From a virus: a stretch of DNA of 29,016 bases. This document shows positions 1 to 7,445 of this stretch, piece by piece. The notes beneath the pieces are model-generated. The model made no database searches. It was not told the DNA's origin and saw only the letters and a list, made by a program, of their open reading frames with translations. Position numbers and translations under genes: made by a program. Within the stretch, counting starts at the first letter, position 1, and every line of letters begins with the position of its first letter. Location: IMG/VR virus record IMGVR_UViG_3300023116_000240, positions 1 to 29,016 of that record. The stretch is one strand, 5' to 3'.

Positions 1-249
1 AACTTTGAAAAAGAAAATCAGCATAATGAGCAATCAGAAATTGCAAAAAAGAAATTGATTGATGATGCTTTTTATGTTGAGAAAGGAAGATTTCTTTGGA
101 ATGGTGTAGACAAAGAAGGTAAGAATCTTGTTTCTGCTTTGACTGAAGAAGATTGCATCAGAGCAACTAGATTTTATTTGAAAGGGTTACAGGAGGGGTG
201 GCCTGATGACACAATCAAACATGAAGGAACTGTTGGTGGTAAACTCTGA
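1..249 (+). CDS. Hypothetical protein, 5' end outside the window
   Basis: The reading frame is open from base 1 to the TGA at 247-249, so this is the last 82 residues of a longer gene. A TTG at 55 is possible but has no clear ribosome site, and the frame continues upstream with charged, coding-like sequence (NFEKENQHNEQ). The C-terminal part has aromatic and acidic residues (FYVEKGRFLWNG, GWPDD) and no membrane segment. I do not recognise the family. It is followed directly by a terminator whose stem begins within two bases of the stop codon, so it ends a transcription unit. Confidence 0.7.
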   Translation, partial: NFEKENQHNEQSEIAKKKLIDDAFYVEKGRFLWNGVDKEGKNLVSALTEEDCIRATRFYLKGLQEGWPDDTIKHEGTVGGKL

Positions 250-271
250 GACCCTTTAAGGGTCTTTTTTT
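250..271 (+). terminator. Rho-independent terminator
   Basis: GACCC, loop TTTAA, GGGTC, then seven T. It directly follows the stop codon of the first gene. The end of the T-run runs straight into a late promoter box. Confidence 0.8.
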
Positions 272-278
272 ATAAATA
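271..278 (+). promoter_or_regulatory. T4-type late promoter box TATAAATA
   Basis: An exact TATAAATA directly after the terminator T-run and 27 bases before the ATG at 306. In T4-like phages this octamer is read by the sigma-gp55 late system. The same terminator-then-box layout recurs at 4671-4710. Confidence 0.7.
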
Positions 279-305
279 TCCATAGAAGAATAGAAATTTT
301 CCAAA

Positions 306-608
306 ATGGATCTGAATAAACTTAGAGGTTTGATGGAAGCATTTGAGCAGGTTCATGCTCCTCAAGAAGTTGATGAAAAGTTCTCAATGGCTGCTGATTC
401 ATCAAAACCAGAATCACCACGCCCTACCCGTAAGGCAGAGAACAGAAAGGAAATGAGTCTGAGATCCAGAGCAGTTAAGGCGGTTGGAACTCAAACCAGA
501 CAAGACAAAGAGACTGGCATCAGAGAAGACAAGAGAGAAGAGTTGGAAGCAACTGGAATCTTCACTGCAGAAGAGATTGAAAGAATCCTTGATATCATGT
601 GTGACTGA
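306..608 (+). CDS. Hypothetical charged protein, 100 aa
   Basis: ATG start 27 bases after a late promoter box, which suggests late expression. The protein is hydrophilic, with a Lys/Arg/Glu-rich middle (about residues 38-80, likely disordered) and a short acidic C-terminal helix ending ILDIMCD. It has no membrane segment or signal peptide. The position in a late unit near probable virion genes fits an accessory structural or assembly role, but no family is recognised. No strong Shine-Dalgarno sequence is seen before the start. Confidence 0.75.
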   Translation: MDLNKLRGLMEAFEQVHAPQEVDEKFSMAADSSKPESPRPTRKAENRKEMSLRSRAVKAVGTQTRQDKETGIREDKREELEATGIFTAEEIERILDIMCD

Positions 609-614
609 TAAATA
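607..614 (+). promoter_or_regulatory. Late promoter-like box GATAAATA
   Basis: GATAAATA overlapping the stop codon of the preceding gene. It would transcribe the short region with tRNA-Ala. It could be chance in AT-rich sequence, but the same octamer recurs at 759 and 22650 in intergenic positions. Confidence 0.4.
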
Positions 615-642
615 AACTGCTTGGGAAGTTGACATTACCCAC

Positions 643-671
643 TTGACAAGTTGTTGAGTGGGTTTTATAAT
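643..671 (+). promoter_or_regulatory. Consensus sigma70 promoter before tRNA-Ala
   Basis: TTGACA at 643-648, a 17-bp spacer, and TATAAT at 666-671: a perfect consensus. Transcription would begin near 678, just before the tRNA at 681. A CCCACT/AGTGGG inverted repeat (638-643 and 657-662) flanks the -35 box and may act as an operator or as a terminator of the preceding gene. Confidence 0.8.
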
Positions 672-680
672 GTCTTTATT

Positions 681-753
681 GGGGAATTAGCTCAGTTGGT
701 AGAGCACCTGCTTTGCAAGCAGGCTGTCAGGAGTTCGAGTCTCCTATTCTCCA
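681..753 (+). tRNA. tRNA-Ala (anticodon TGC)
   Basis: Acceptor stem GGGGAAT (681-687) pairs with ATTCTCC (746-752), with one G-T pair; the discriminator is A753. The anticodon stem CCTGC/GCAGG encloses TTTGCAA, giving TGC at 714-716. The T-loop has the usual TTCGA. No CCA beyond the coincidental CC-A is encoded. It is transcribed from its own consensus promoter and stands apart from the main tRNA group. Confidence 0.95.
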
Positions 754-758
754 TTTGT

Positions 759-766
759 GATAAATA
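759..766 (+). promoter_or_regulatory. Late promoter box GATAAATA
   Basis: GATAAATA between tRNA-Ala and the ATG at 790, placed to drive the following two long genes late in infection. Confidence 0.55.
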
Positions 767-789
767 AAATATAAGGATTATCAATATAA

Positions 790-2016
790 ATGAAAAGTTT
801 CTTTCAATTCTTGAATGAGGCTCAGTCGCAAGCATCTATGCAGGCGAGAAAACTGAACCTTAAGAGCGATGGACACGGAGGTTGGTTAGACTCTCGTGGC
901 AATTTCGTGGCAAAAACTGAGGATGGAAAACTTAAGTTTGTAAGTAAGAAAGAAGCAAAGAAAGAAGAAGAAGCAAAAAAGGAACCTGCTGCCAAACCAC
1001 AAGAACCATCTGCAGAAAAGAAAGTAGCAGCACCAGAACCAAAAGCAAGAGTAAAACCCAAAGCACCAGAGGAAGCAGAAGGTGCTGGTGATATTGGTGA
1101 TACATTAACTGTTGCATTTGGACGTTTTAATCCTCCCACAGTTGGGCATGAAAAACTGCTTCAGGCAGCACAGAAAGCAGCAGCAGGAGGAAACTTTAAA
1201 ATTTATCCATCAAGAACTCAAGATCCAAAGAAGAATCCATTGGATCCTGATATGAAGATTTCATACATGAAAAAGATGTTCCCTGATTATGAAGAGAACA
1301 TTGTTAATGATGATGACATGAGATCAATCTTTAATGTTTTAACTACAGCAGATGAAGAAGGATTTAAAAACGTTAATATTATTGTAGGATCAGATCGTCA
1401 AGCAGAGTTTGAAAACCTTGCACAGAAATATAATGGAGATCTTTATAATTTTGATTTGATTCGTGTTATCTCTGCTGGTGTAAGAGATGCTGATGCTGAG
1501 GGTGTAGAAGGCATGTCTGCATCTAAAATGCGTAAAGCAGTGATGGATGATGATTATGAATCATTCCGTAAGGGAACACCAAAATCATTGGATGATGGAG
1601 ATACAAGAGCACTCTTTGATGCAGTTCGTCAAGGAATGAACGCTAAGAAAAAGAAAAAGGAAGTCACTGAACTTTGGCAGATTGCACCTAAGTTTGATGT
1701 AAAGGGACTTCGTGAGCATTATGTGAATGGATTGATTTACAAAATTGGTGATGTTGTTGAAAATTTAAATACTGGATTGATTGGAAAAATTATTCGTAGA
1801 GGAACAAATCATCTTATTTGTGTAACAGAAGAGAACTACATGTTCAAATCTTGGATTCGTGATGTTATGGAATCAGTTGTAAATTATCCAGGACCTTCTG
1901 GAGTTTCTGGAAAAGAAAGAGAAGTTGGAACTGATTCAAATAGAAACTATACTATGAGAATGACAGGTACTGTTGGTATTAAGAATTTCATAAATAAGTA
2001 TAAGAAAAAGAAGTAG
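790..2016 (+). CDS. Protein with nucleotidylyltransferase-fold domain, possibly virion-associated
   Basis: 408 aa, ATG preceded by AAGGA and a late promoter box. It begins KSFFQFLNEA and has a low-complexity Lys/Glu/Ala/Pro linker at about residues 50-100. Next comes a domain with GRFNPPTVGH (about 111-120), matching the (H/T)xGH nucleotide-binding signature of NMNAT/cytidylyltransferase-type enzymes. GMSASKMRKA (about 241-250) resembles their second, ISSTxxR-like motif. The C-terminal third has a small barrel-like segment (KIGDVVEN..TGLIGKIIRR). Motifs therefore indicate a nucleotidyl-transfer fold. Whether it is an active enzyme, a virion component or both is not clear. The long disordered linker and late promoter favour a structural setting. 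Confidence 0.75.
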   Translation: MKSFFQFLNEAQSQASMQARKLNLKSDGHGGWLDSRGNFVAKTEDGKLKFVSKKEAKKEEEAKKEPAAKPQEPSAEKKVAAPEPKARVKPKAPEEAEGAGDIGDTLTVAFGRFNPPTVGHEKLLQAAQKAAAGGNFKIYPSRTQDPKKNPLDPDMKISYMKKMFPDYEENIVNDDDMRSIFNVLTTADEEGFKNVNIIVGSDRQAEFENLAQKYNGDLYNFDLIRVISAGVRDADAEGVEGMSASKMRKAVMDDDYESFRKGTPKSLDDGDTRALFDAVRQGMNAKKKKKEVTELWQIAPKFDVKGLREHYVNGLIYKIGDVVENLNTGLIGKIIRRGTNHLICVTEENYMFKSWIRDVMESVVNYPGPSGVSGKEREVGTDSNRNYTMRMTGTVGIKNFINKYKKKK

Positions 2017-2026
2017 TAGTATCACC

Positions 2027-4219
2027 ATGTCTGGAATTTCGCCAAATCCTTTGAATGCAATTTCAAAGGTATATCTTGAGAAAATCGCTGTTTCTGAAGC
2101 GAAAGTTGATAAATTAAAACCAGAACATGAAAGAGCAACTGCTAGAGATAAGAGATATGACAACCCTAGTGGTGCTCTGGAATTGGGTGGTGGAGTAAGA
2201 CGTGCAAGAAGAGCAGCACATAGAGAAAGAGATGAATTGAATAAGGATGCAAAAGATATTCGTAGAGGTAAAACTGGCGGACCTCAGTTCCAAGGTGAAA
2301 CGGGTAAAGAACGTATTGCTGCAGTCAAAAAAGCAAAGGGTATGAAAGAAGCACTTGACCCAGTAGGTCAAGAGGATGCTGATATTGATAATGATGGAGT
2401 TCCTATCAGCAGAGATAAGAATGATCAATACATAATGAAGCGTCGTAAGGCTATTGCCAAGGCGATGAAAAAGAGAATGAAGGAAGAAAAAGAAATCTCC
2501 GAAGTAACTAAGATGGGAATTCATGCTCCCCATGAAGTTCCTTCTAAAGATTTAAAAGGATTGGTAAAGAAAGCAGTCAAGAGAATTGATGCTGATAATG
2601 ATGGTGATGTAGATAAGGATGATCCAAAAGAGAAGGGAATGGGCGAGTTTGTTCCTTCGCCTGATGGAAAGAAAAAACTGAGAACCAAGATTGGCGAGTC
2701 CATGTCCAATTGGAGAACTGACTTATCTGAGGTAATGGATGATGAAATCGATTCAAAAAAGATCAAAGAAAAAAAGGTAAATAACAAAATCAAAATTAAC
2801 CCAAATTTTGGTGAAGCAATTGAAGAGATTGGTGGAACCATTATTGAGATGGTTGAGATTGATGAGTTTGATTATATTATTGAAAGTGTATATGGTGAAC
2901 TTTTAGAAGAAGGATATGAAAATTGTGACATTGAAGAAGCACTTGAGTATGCATTGATTGAAGCAAAAGTTACTTTTGGTCATGACACTCCAACCAAGAA
3001 AGATGATGTAATGAAAAAGGCAAAAGGACGCCTTAGATATCTTGGTAGAAAGGTTGGCGAAAAAATTGGTTCTGCTAAAAAATCTGCAAAATATGCATCA
3101 GCAAAAGCACAAGTTGCTGCATACAATAAAGGCAGAGAAGTAGCACAAACTGCTGGTGATAAGACTAGAAAAGCACGTCAAGCAGTTGCTGCTGCTCCCA
3201 AGAAAGCAAAAAGCAATCTCAAAGGATTTATTAAGCGTCAGGCAGAAAGAGTTGCATCACGTATGAGTGAAGAAACTATTTCTGAAGAAACTCCTGCAGA
3301 AAGAATTGACAGAATCTCTAAAGAGAATGTTGCTAAAAAAGCAGCTGCTGCTAAAACAGAAAAAGAAAAGAGAACAAAGTCTGCTGCAGATTTCCAAGCA
3401 CATAAAAAAGAAGTTCTTGCTAAGGGTGGTCTTCCTGTAGATGCTCTTGACTCATGGCAAAAAAAGAAAATGAGCAAAGAAGAAGTTGAGATTGATGAAA
3501 AACTCAACATGAAGAAAGAAAAGATGGGTGATGTCATCAAAGACTTCTATAAGTCTGATGCTCCTCAGTTCAAGGGTAAGTCAAAAGAAAAGCGTCGCCA
3601 AATGGCAATTGCTGCTAAATTGACTGCTGAGCGTGGTGGACGCAAACTTGGTGAGGGTGCAACTGAAACAGCGATGTCTCCACAAGAACTTGCCCTTCAA
3701 AAAAGAAAAACCCAAATCGATCAAATGATTGCTAAGAAGAGACAACAATCTCTTCAGAAAGCAGGAAAGTCTACTAATGAAGAAGTTGAAAGTGTTGAAG
3801 AAGGAATTGGAATGACAATGGCTAAGGCAGTGGGAAATCCTCCTGCTCTCAGCAAAAGAATGAAACTGAAGCAAGCACTTCTGAATAGAGAGATCAAAAA
3901 GAATGCTGCTTTAAATAAGAAAAAAACCTATAGTGGCAAAGCTGCTACAAATGAAGAAGTTGAACAAGTTAATGAAAGAAATGAAAAGGTAGAGGCAGAA
4001 TACAAGAGAGCAAAGACTCCACATTTGCTTTCAAAATTCCGTAAGGAAAATCCTGGTTCTCGCCAAGAAAAGAAGGTTCCTGGAGCAAAGGAAACTGAAG
4101 GACAAGCAGAAAATCGTCGTAGACGTGCTCAAGCAGAACGTGCTGCAAAGCATGGTCTTACTTCCAAAGAGAAGAAAGAAACGCAAGCAAGAGCAAAGTA
4201 CTATTCAGAGAGAGACTGA
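2027..4219 (+). CDS. Large Lys/Glu/Ala-rich probable virion structural protein
   Basis: 730 aa, ATG 11 bases after the previous stop, so probably co-transcribed with it. It is very rich in Lys, Glu and Ala. Two acidic loops resemble EF-hand or dockerin calcium loops: DADIDNDG (about residue 117) and DADNDGDVDKDD (about 187). Later segments include a run of basic Ala-rich helix at about 340-415 and a module with KDFYKSDAPQFKGKSKEKRR (about 503-522). Several EEV(E)-type linkers (MSKEEVEIDE, TNEEVESVEE, TNEEVEQVNE) divide the protein into units. Modular acidic/basic proteins of this kind are common among T4-like cyanophage virion proteins. No enzymatic motif is visible. Confidence 0.7.
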   Translation: MSGISPNPLNAISKVYLEKIAVSEAKVDKLKPEHERATARDKRYDNPSGALELGGGVRRARRAAHRERDELNKDAKDIRRGKTGGPQFQGETGKERIAAVKKAKGMKEALDPVGQEDADIDNDGVPISRDKNDQYIMKRRKAIAKAMKKRMKEEKEISEVTKMGIHAPHEVPSKDLKGLVKKAVKRIDADNDGDVDKDDPKEKGMGEFVPSPDGKKKLRTKIGESMSNWRTDLSEVMDDEIDSKKIKEKKVNNKIKINPNFGEAIEEIGGTIIEMVEIDEFDYIIESVYGELLEEGYENCDIEEALEYALIEAKVTFGHDTPTKKDDVMKKAKGRLRYLGRKVGEKIGSAKKSAKYASAKAQVAAYNKGREVAQTAGDKTRKARQAVAAAPKKAKSNLKGFIKRQAERVASRMSEETISEETPAERIDRISKENVAKKAAAAKTEKEKRTKSAADFQAHKKEVLAKGGLPVDALDSWQKKKMSKEEVEIDEKLNMKKEKMGDVIKDFYKSDAPQFKGKSKEKRRQMAIAAKLTAERGGRKLGEGATETAMSPQELALQKRKTQIDQMIAKKRQQSLQKAGKSTNEEVESVEEGIGMTMAKAVGNPPALSKRMKLKQALLNREIKKNAALNKKKTYSGKAATNEEVEQVNERNEKVEAEYKRAKTPHLLSKFRKENPGSRQEKKVPGAKETEGQAENRRRRAQAERAAKHGLTSKEKKETQARAKYYSERD

Positions 4220-4401
4220 TGGATTTTACTATTGATCCTAAGGCACATAGACAACAACAACGTGCTCAAAAGATAAGAACCCTTGCTCAAAAGGGTTCTA
4301 CAGAGGGAGAAAGAAAAGCAGCAGAGAGAAAAACCAAAGGTCCTAAGATGTTTGGTGAATATACTTTTGATGCGTATGCTGCAAAAAAACGATTATCTTG
4401 A
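4219..4401 (+). CDS. Small basic hypothetical protein, 60 aa
   Basis: Starts at the ATG overlapping the upstream stop (TGATG), so it is translationally coupled to the 730-aa protein. It is hydrophilic and basic, with a Gln/Arg-rich N-terminus (HRQQQRAQK), an ERKAAERKTKGPK stretch and a C-terminus with aromatics (MFGEYTFDAYAAKK). The unit organisation suggests a role linked to the large protein before it. Family not recognised. Confidence 0.65.
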   Translation: MDFTIDPKAHRQQQRAQKIRTLAQKGSTEGERKAAERKTKGPKMFGEYTFDAYAAKKRLS

Positions 4402-4432
4402 TATATAGAATATACCTGTATTGAGGTTCATC

Positions 4433-4639
4433 ATGCTCTCATTTTTACTCCCATTAGCATCTAAAATTATTACAGATGCAGTTGCTAAGATTCCCGACAA
4501 CGAAGAACTTGGCGAAAAACTGATCGAAATTTGCCTGGTAATTCTTGGCAAAGCAGTTAAACTGACTAAGACAGAAATGGATGATCAACTTTTAGAAGTT
4601 GTATCAAAAGCAATTAAATCTAGAGAAGAAATCGACTGA
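4433..4639 (+). CDS. Small hypothetical protein with hydrophobic N-terminus, 68 aa
   Basis: The ATG at 4433 is chosen over an upstream TTG because GAGG lies 6 bases before it. Residues 1-12 (MLSFLLPLASKI) are hydrophobic but short, and the rest forms an amphipathic helical protein with acidic and basic residues (PDNEELGEKLIEICLVILGKAVKL). It might be a peripheral membrane or assembly protein; this is inference. It ends the unit, being followed by a strong terminator. Confidence 0.65.
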   Translation: MLSFLLPLASKIITDAVAKIPDNEELGEKLIEICLVILGKAVKLTKTEMDDQLLEVVSKAIKSREEID

Positions 4640-4670
4640 AAAGTTGAGTTTCTAAACTGGTATAAAACCA

Positions 4671-4703
4671 AAAAGAGACCGAAAAGATAAGGTCTCTTTT
4701 TTT
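4671..4703 (+). terminator. Rho-independent terminator
   Basis: AAAAGAGACC (4671-4680) pairs with GGTCTCTTTT (4691-4700) around a 10-base loop; further T follow. It separates the structural unit before from the late gene after. Confidence 0.85.
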
Positions 4704-4710
4704 ATAAATA
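4703..4710 (+). promoter_or_regulatory. T4-type late promoter box TATAAATA
   Basis: Exact TATAAATA joined to the terminator T-run, 32 bases before the ATG at 4743. It repeats the 250-278 arrangement, including a shared ATAAATATC sequence after the T-run. Confidence 0.75.
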
Positions 4711-4742
4711 TCTTATAGCAAATAAATTTTACGAGAAAAGAC

Positions 4743-5507
4743 ATGGCACTCTGGGGAAATAATGATGCCGTTGGATCAGCTGGAACGGTAACTTTAAACT
4801 ATGGCACTGGCGTCGTTACCGGTGCTGGTACTAGTTTTGGTATTGCTGGCGGTTGTTCTGAAGGTGATGTAATTAGATTTGGTGATCGCAGCACCACATA
4901 TTTTGGTGATGCAGTTATTATTAGCATTGCTAGTTCAGAAAGTCTTACTATTGGATCAACTGCTGGACTTAGTGGAGCTGCTATTAGTGGAGCACAATTC
5001 CAGGTAAGTCAACTTCCTAAGTATACTGTTCTAGACAGTTCTTACAGTGAGACTCTTACTACTGATCCAGTTTTAACTCCTCTTACTCAAACCGGAACAG
5101 CAACAACCAATTCTCCAGTTGGTTTCTCCACCGTTTATGCTGCAGTTAGTGATTTTGTTTTTGTTGGCGACTTCTTGTTAAATGATGGCAATAACATTGA
5201 AATTTCTACAGTTAATGGCGCAAATATTGCACTTGCCTCAACAATCTCTGCAGGAATTTCAACTGGTGATATTTTAACCTTCAAGAGATTTTCTAATGGT
5301 TATAGTAAGTATGTTTATGGAGTTGCTGATGCTGGAATCGCAGCTGCTCAAGGAACATCATACGCTCTGACTCATGAAGGTTGGGTTGGTGTTACCACAT
5401 ATATGGGTGTTGAAGGCGAACTGAGAGTTAAGAAAGAAGTTCTCGTTGCAATGTCTGGTATCACTACAGGTAACACACCTGTGTATGATGGCAATCCTCT
5501 TGCTTGA
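4743..5507 (+). CDS. Probable virion structural protein (Gly/Ser/Thr-rich, beta-type)
   Basis: 254 aa, starting MALWGNNDAVGSAGTVTLNY. The composition (Gly, Ser, Thr, Ala, Val with few Lys) and alternating hydrophobic pattern predict an all-beta protein such as a head decoration, tail or fibre component. There is no signal peptide. A late box and terminator directly upstream fit late high expression. MALWGNNDAV-type N-termini are familiar from T4-like cyanophage structural proteins, but I cannot name the homologue without a search. The C-terminus (PVYDGNPLA) is unremarkable. Confidence 0.7.
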   Translation: MALWGNNDAVGSAGTVTLNYGTGVVTGAGTSFGIAGGCSEGDVIRFGDRSTTYFGDAVIISIASSESLTIGSTAGLSGAAISGAQFQVSQLPKYTVLDSSYSETLTTDPVLTPLTQTGTATTNSPVGFSTVYAAVSDFVFVGDFLLNDGNNIEISTVNGANIALASTISAGISTGDILTFKRFSNGYSKYVYGVADAGIAAAQGTSYALTHEGWVGVTTYMGVEGELRVKKEVLVAMSGITTGNTPVYDGNPLA

Positions 5508-5513
5508 TAATAT

Positions 5514-5906
5514 ATGATTTTTGATGAGTTGACCGAAGAGAATTTTCTCTTATTTGCAATTAAACATTATGAGAATCCTCAAGCAGTAACAAAAGAAGAT
5601 TTTGACAGAGACTTAAATCATTTTAAGTATGTCAAAAGATTATTGAAGCGATATCAAAAGACTGGTCAACTTAAAACTCATCTTTTATTAAATCACTTTA
5701 TTATTCTTTATAACATCTTTGGAGATGCCACAACTCCAATGCTATTCTTTAAAATAGAGAAGGAGTTGTGGTCTACAATGAAAACATTCGTCATTTTCTT
5801 AAACAAACTTCCAGAATATCCAAAGTGCTATATTCATGACATACAAATTGATTTGAACTGTTTACAAAGTCTTTACAAGATTTACAATGACGGACAAGAG
5901 ACTTAA
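5514..5906 (+). CDS. Conserved-type hypothetical protein, 130 aa
   Basis: ATG 7 bases after the preceding stop, with no clear ribosome site. The protein is alpha-helical, with many aromatics and Leu (FDELTEENFLLFAIKHYENP at the start; LLLNHFIILYNIFG at about 57-70). The hydrophobic stretch is not long enough to be a clear membrane span. Proteins with this opening are common just upstream of primase or head-assembly genes in marine T4-like phages; function unknown. The 3' end overlaps the next gene by 20 bases. Confidence 0.75.
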   Translation: MIFDELTEENFLLFAIKHYENPQAVTKEDFDRDLNHFKYVKRLLKRYQKTGQLKTHLLLNHFIILYNIFGDATTPMLFFKIEKELWSTMKTFVIFLNKLPEYPKCYIHDIQIDLNCLQSLYKIYNDGQET

Positions 5907-6096
5907 AAAAGTTATAGATTTTATAAAGGAACATCTCAATGAAGAGGTCCCTACAAATTCTCTTGCAGGTGGAAAAATTGCTGGGACTGAGGAAGCAGGA
6001 GATGATCCGCCAGTAAGAAAGAGGAAAAGAAAAAGATATATCTATCAAAAGGGTCTGAGAAAAACATGGACACCTCAAGATGGCAGAGCAAGTTAA
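5887..6096 (+). CDS. Small basic hypothetical protein, 69 aa
   Basis: ATG within the previous gene (20-base overlap); the end overlaps the next by 17 bases, giving a tightly coupled run. An acidic N-terminal helix is followed by a Gly-rich stretch (SLAGGKIAGTEEAGDDPP) and a very basic tail (VRKRKRKRYIYQKGLRK). The basic tail could bind nucleic acid or a capsid partner. No named family is recognised. Confidence 0.7.
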   Translation: MTDKRLKKVIDFIKEHLNEEVPTNSLAGGKIAGTEEAGDDPPVRKRKRKRYIYQKGLRKTWTPQDGRAS

Positions 6097-6481
6097 GGTT
6101 GCAGTATTGGAAGAAAGATTACAGAACTTTGAGTCAGTTGTCTCTAAGTTAGATGCTGCTATTGAAAAGATTGCCGAGGTAAATAATAATGTGTCGCGGA
6201 TGCTTGCCGTCCATGAAGAAAGAATCAGCAAACAGGAAGAAATCGACTCAGTATTGTTTGATAAGATCGACAAACTACGTGATAAAATGGACAGCGATCA
6301 TGACAGCGTTACTAAACGATTATCATTATTGGAACGAAAACTTTGGGTTGGCATCGGAATATTGGGAGCAGTTGTAGCTCTAACCAATCCACAAGCAATT
6401 AGAACTCTTAAACCGTTGTTATCCTCTGCGAATGGTGCTATAATGGCACCAGCGATTGCCTTTGTGAATGGATCACGTTGA
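6080..6481 (+). CDS. Coiled-coil protein with C-terminal membrane segments
   Basis: 133 aa. Residues about 5-90 form heptad-rich coiled coil (VLEERLQNFESVVSKLDAAI, LLERK). Hydrophobic segments follow at about 91-105 (WVGIGILGAVVAL) and about 113-128 (LLSSANGAIMAPAIAF). A long coiled coil followed by a membrane anchor resembles XhlA-type phage proteins associated with lysis, but the location before the primase argues for caution. It overlaps the primase start by 14 bases. Confidence 0.65.
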   Translation: MAEQVKVAVLEERLQNFESVVSKLDAAIEKIAEVNNNVSRMLAVHEERISKQEEIDSVLFDKIDKLRDKMDSDHDSVTKRLSLLERKLWVGIGILGAVVALTNPQAIRTLKPLLSSANGAIMAPAIAFVNGSR

Positions 6482-7445
6482 TTCCAAATTTATTGGACTA
6501 CTATCTCCTCGACTAGAAAAATTCAAGAGAGTAAAAGCAAACCTTTATACTTTTAGGTGCCCTATTTGTGGTGATTCTAAAAAGAGTAAAAATAAAACGA
6601 GAGGATATATTTACTCTGTAAAGGCAAACACCAATTTCAAGTGTCACAATTGTGGTGCTTCAATGTCGTTTAATAACTTTTTGAAGCAAGTTGATCCTGC
6701 TGTACATAAGCAGTACTCACTTGAAAAATTTAAAAATGGTCATACTGGAAGAAATTTTGTTTCTGATGAACCTGAATTTAATTTTGAGGCACCAAAGTTC
6801 AAACAGAAAATAGATCTTCCAAAAGCATCTGAAGACCCAACTTCTAATGGATATTTGACTGCAAGGAAACTTGATTGTAATAAGTTTTACTATGCAAAGA
6901 AGTTTAAAGAGTGGGTAAACACAATCAAACCAACGTTTGATGATACAAAATATGATGAAGCAAGGATTATTATTCCTTTGTTTTACAATCAAAACTTAAT
7001 AGGTATTCAAGGAAGGAGTTTGGATTTTAACAATCCAAAGTCTGTTAAATATATCACTGTGATGTTTAATGATGACGCACCAAAAATCTATGGATTGGAT
7101 AACATCAGAAAAGATGCTCCAGTCTATGTTACAGAAGGACCTTTCGACAGCACGTTCATTCGCAATGCGATTGCTATGTGTGGAGCTGATGCTGATGTTA
7201 AGCGTTGGGGGATTAGCGATCCTATTTGGATCTATGATAACGAACCGCGCAATAGAGAGATCCTATCAAGAATCGGTAAAACAATTGACTCTGGAGAAAA
7301 AGTCGTTATCTGGCCATCTGGCATAACCCAAAAGGACATTAATGACATGGTTGTATCTGGACTGGATGTTCAGTCTGTGATAGAATCAAATACATATTCT
7401 GGTTTAGAAGCAAAACTTAAATTTACCACCTGGAAGAAAATATGA
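6468..7445 (+). CDS. 61: DNA primase, T4 gp61-like
   Basis: 325 aa, close to the 342 aa of T4 gp61. Primase makes short RNA primers for lagging-strand synthesis together with the gp41 helicase. A zinc-binding motif is visible: C31-x2-C34 (RCPICGD) and C59-x2-C62 (FKCHNCGA). A TOPRIM-type catalytic region follows: VTEGPFDS with E223, and IWIYDNE with D257. The start at 6468 (MDHVDSKFIG) overlaps the upstream gene. The stop overlaps the nrdA ATG (ATGA), placing priming and dNTP synthesis in one coupled unit. Confidence 0.88.
   Translation: MDHVDSKFIGLLSPRLEKFKRVKANLYTFRCPICGDSKKSKNKTRGYIYSVKANTNFKCHNCGASMSFNNFLKQVDPAVHKQYSLEKFKNGHTGRNFVSDEPEFNFEAPKFKQKIDLPKASEDPTSNGYLTARKLDCNKFYYAKKFKEWVNTIKPTFDDTKYDEARIIIPLFYNQNLIGIQGRSLDFNNPKSVKYITVMFNDDAPKIYGLDNIRKDAPVYVTEGPFDSTFIRNAIAMCGADADVKRWGISDPIWIYDNEPRNREILSRIGKTIDSGEKVVIWPSGITQKDINDMVVSGLDVQSVIESNTYSGLEAKLKFTTWKKI

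Noticed and set aside
629-634. A second TTGACA just before the tRNA-Ala promoter
   Set aside because: No -10 box at 16-18 bases; the TTGACA at 643 has the perfect partner.
822-1139. 105-aa minus-strand frame over the start of the nucleotidylyltransferase gene
   Set aside because: Ser/Ala/Phe-rich reverse of the Lys/Glu/Ala linker; no start signal. All other genes run on the + strand.
2114-2533. 139-aa minus-strand frame opposite the 730-aa protein
   Set aside because: Composition is that of the complement of Lys/Glu-rich codons (Ser, Phe, Leu); no ribosome site or conserved motif.
4398-4416. TTGATA...TATACC as a promoter for the 68-aa gene
   Set aside because: Spacing of 7 bases is far too short.
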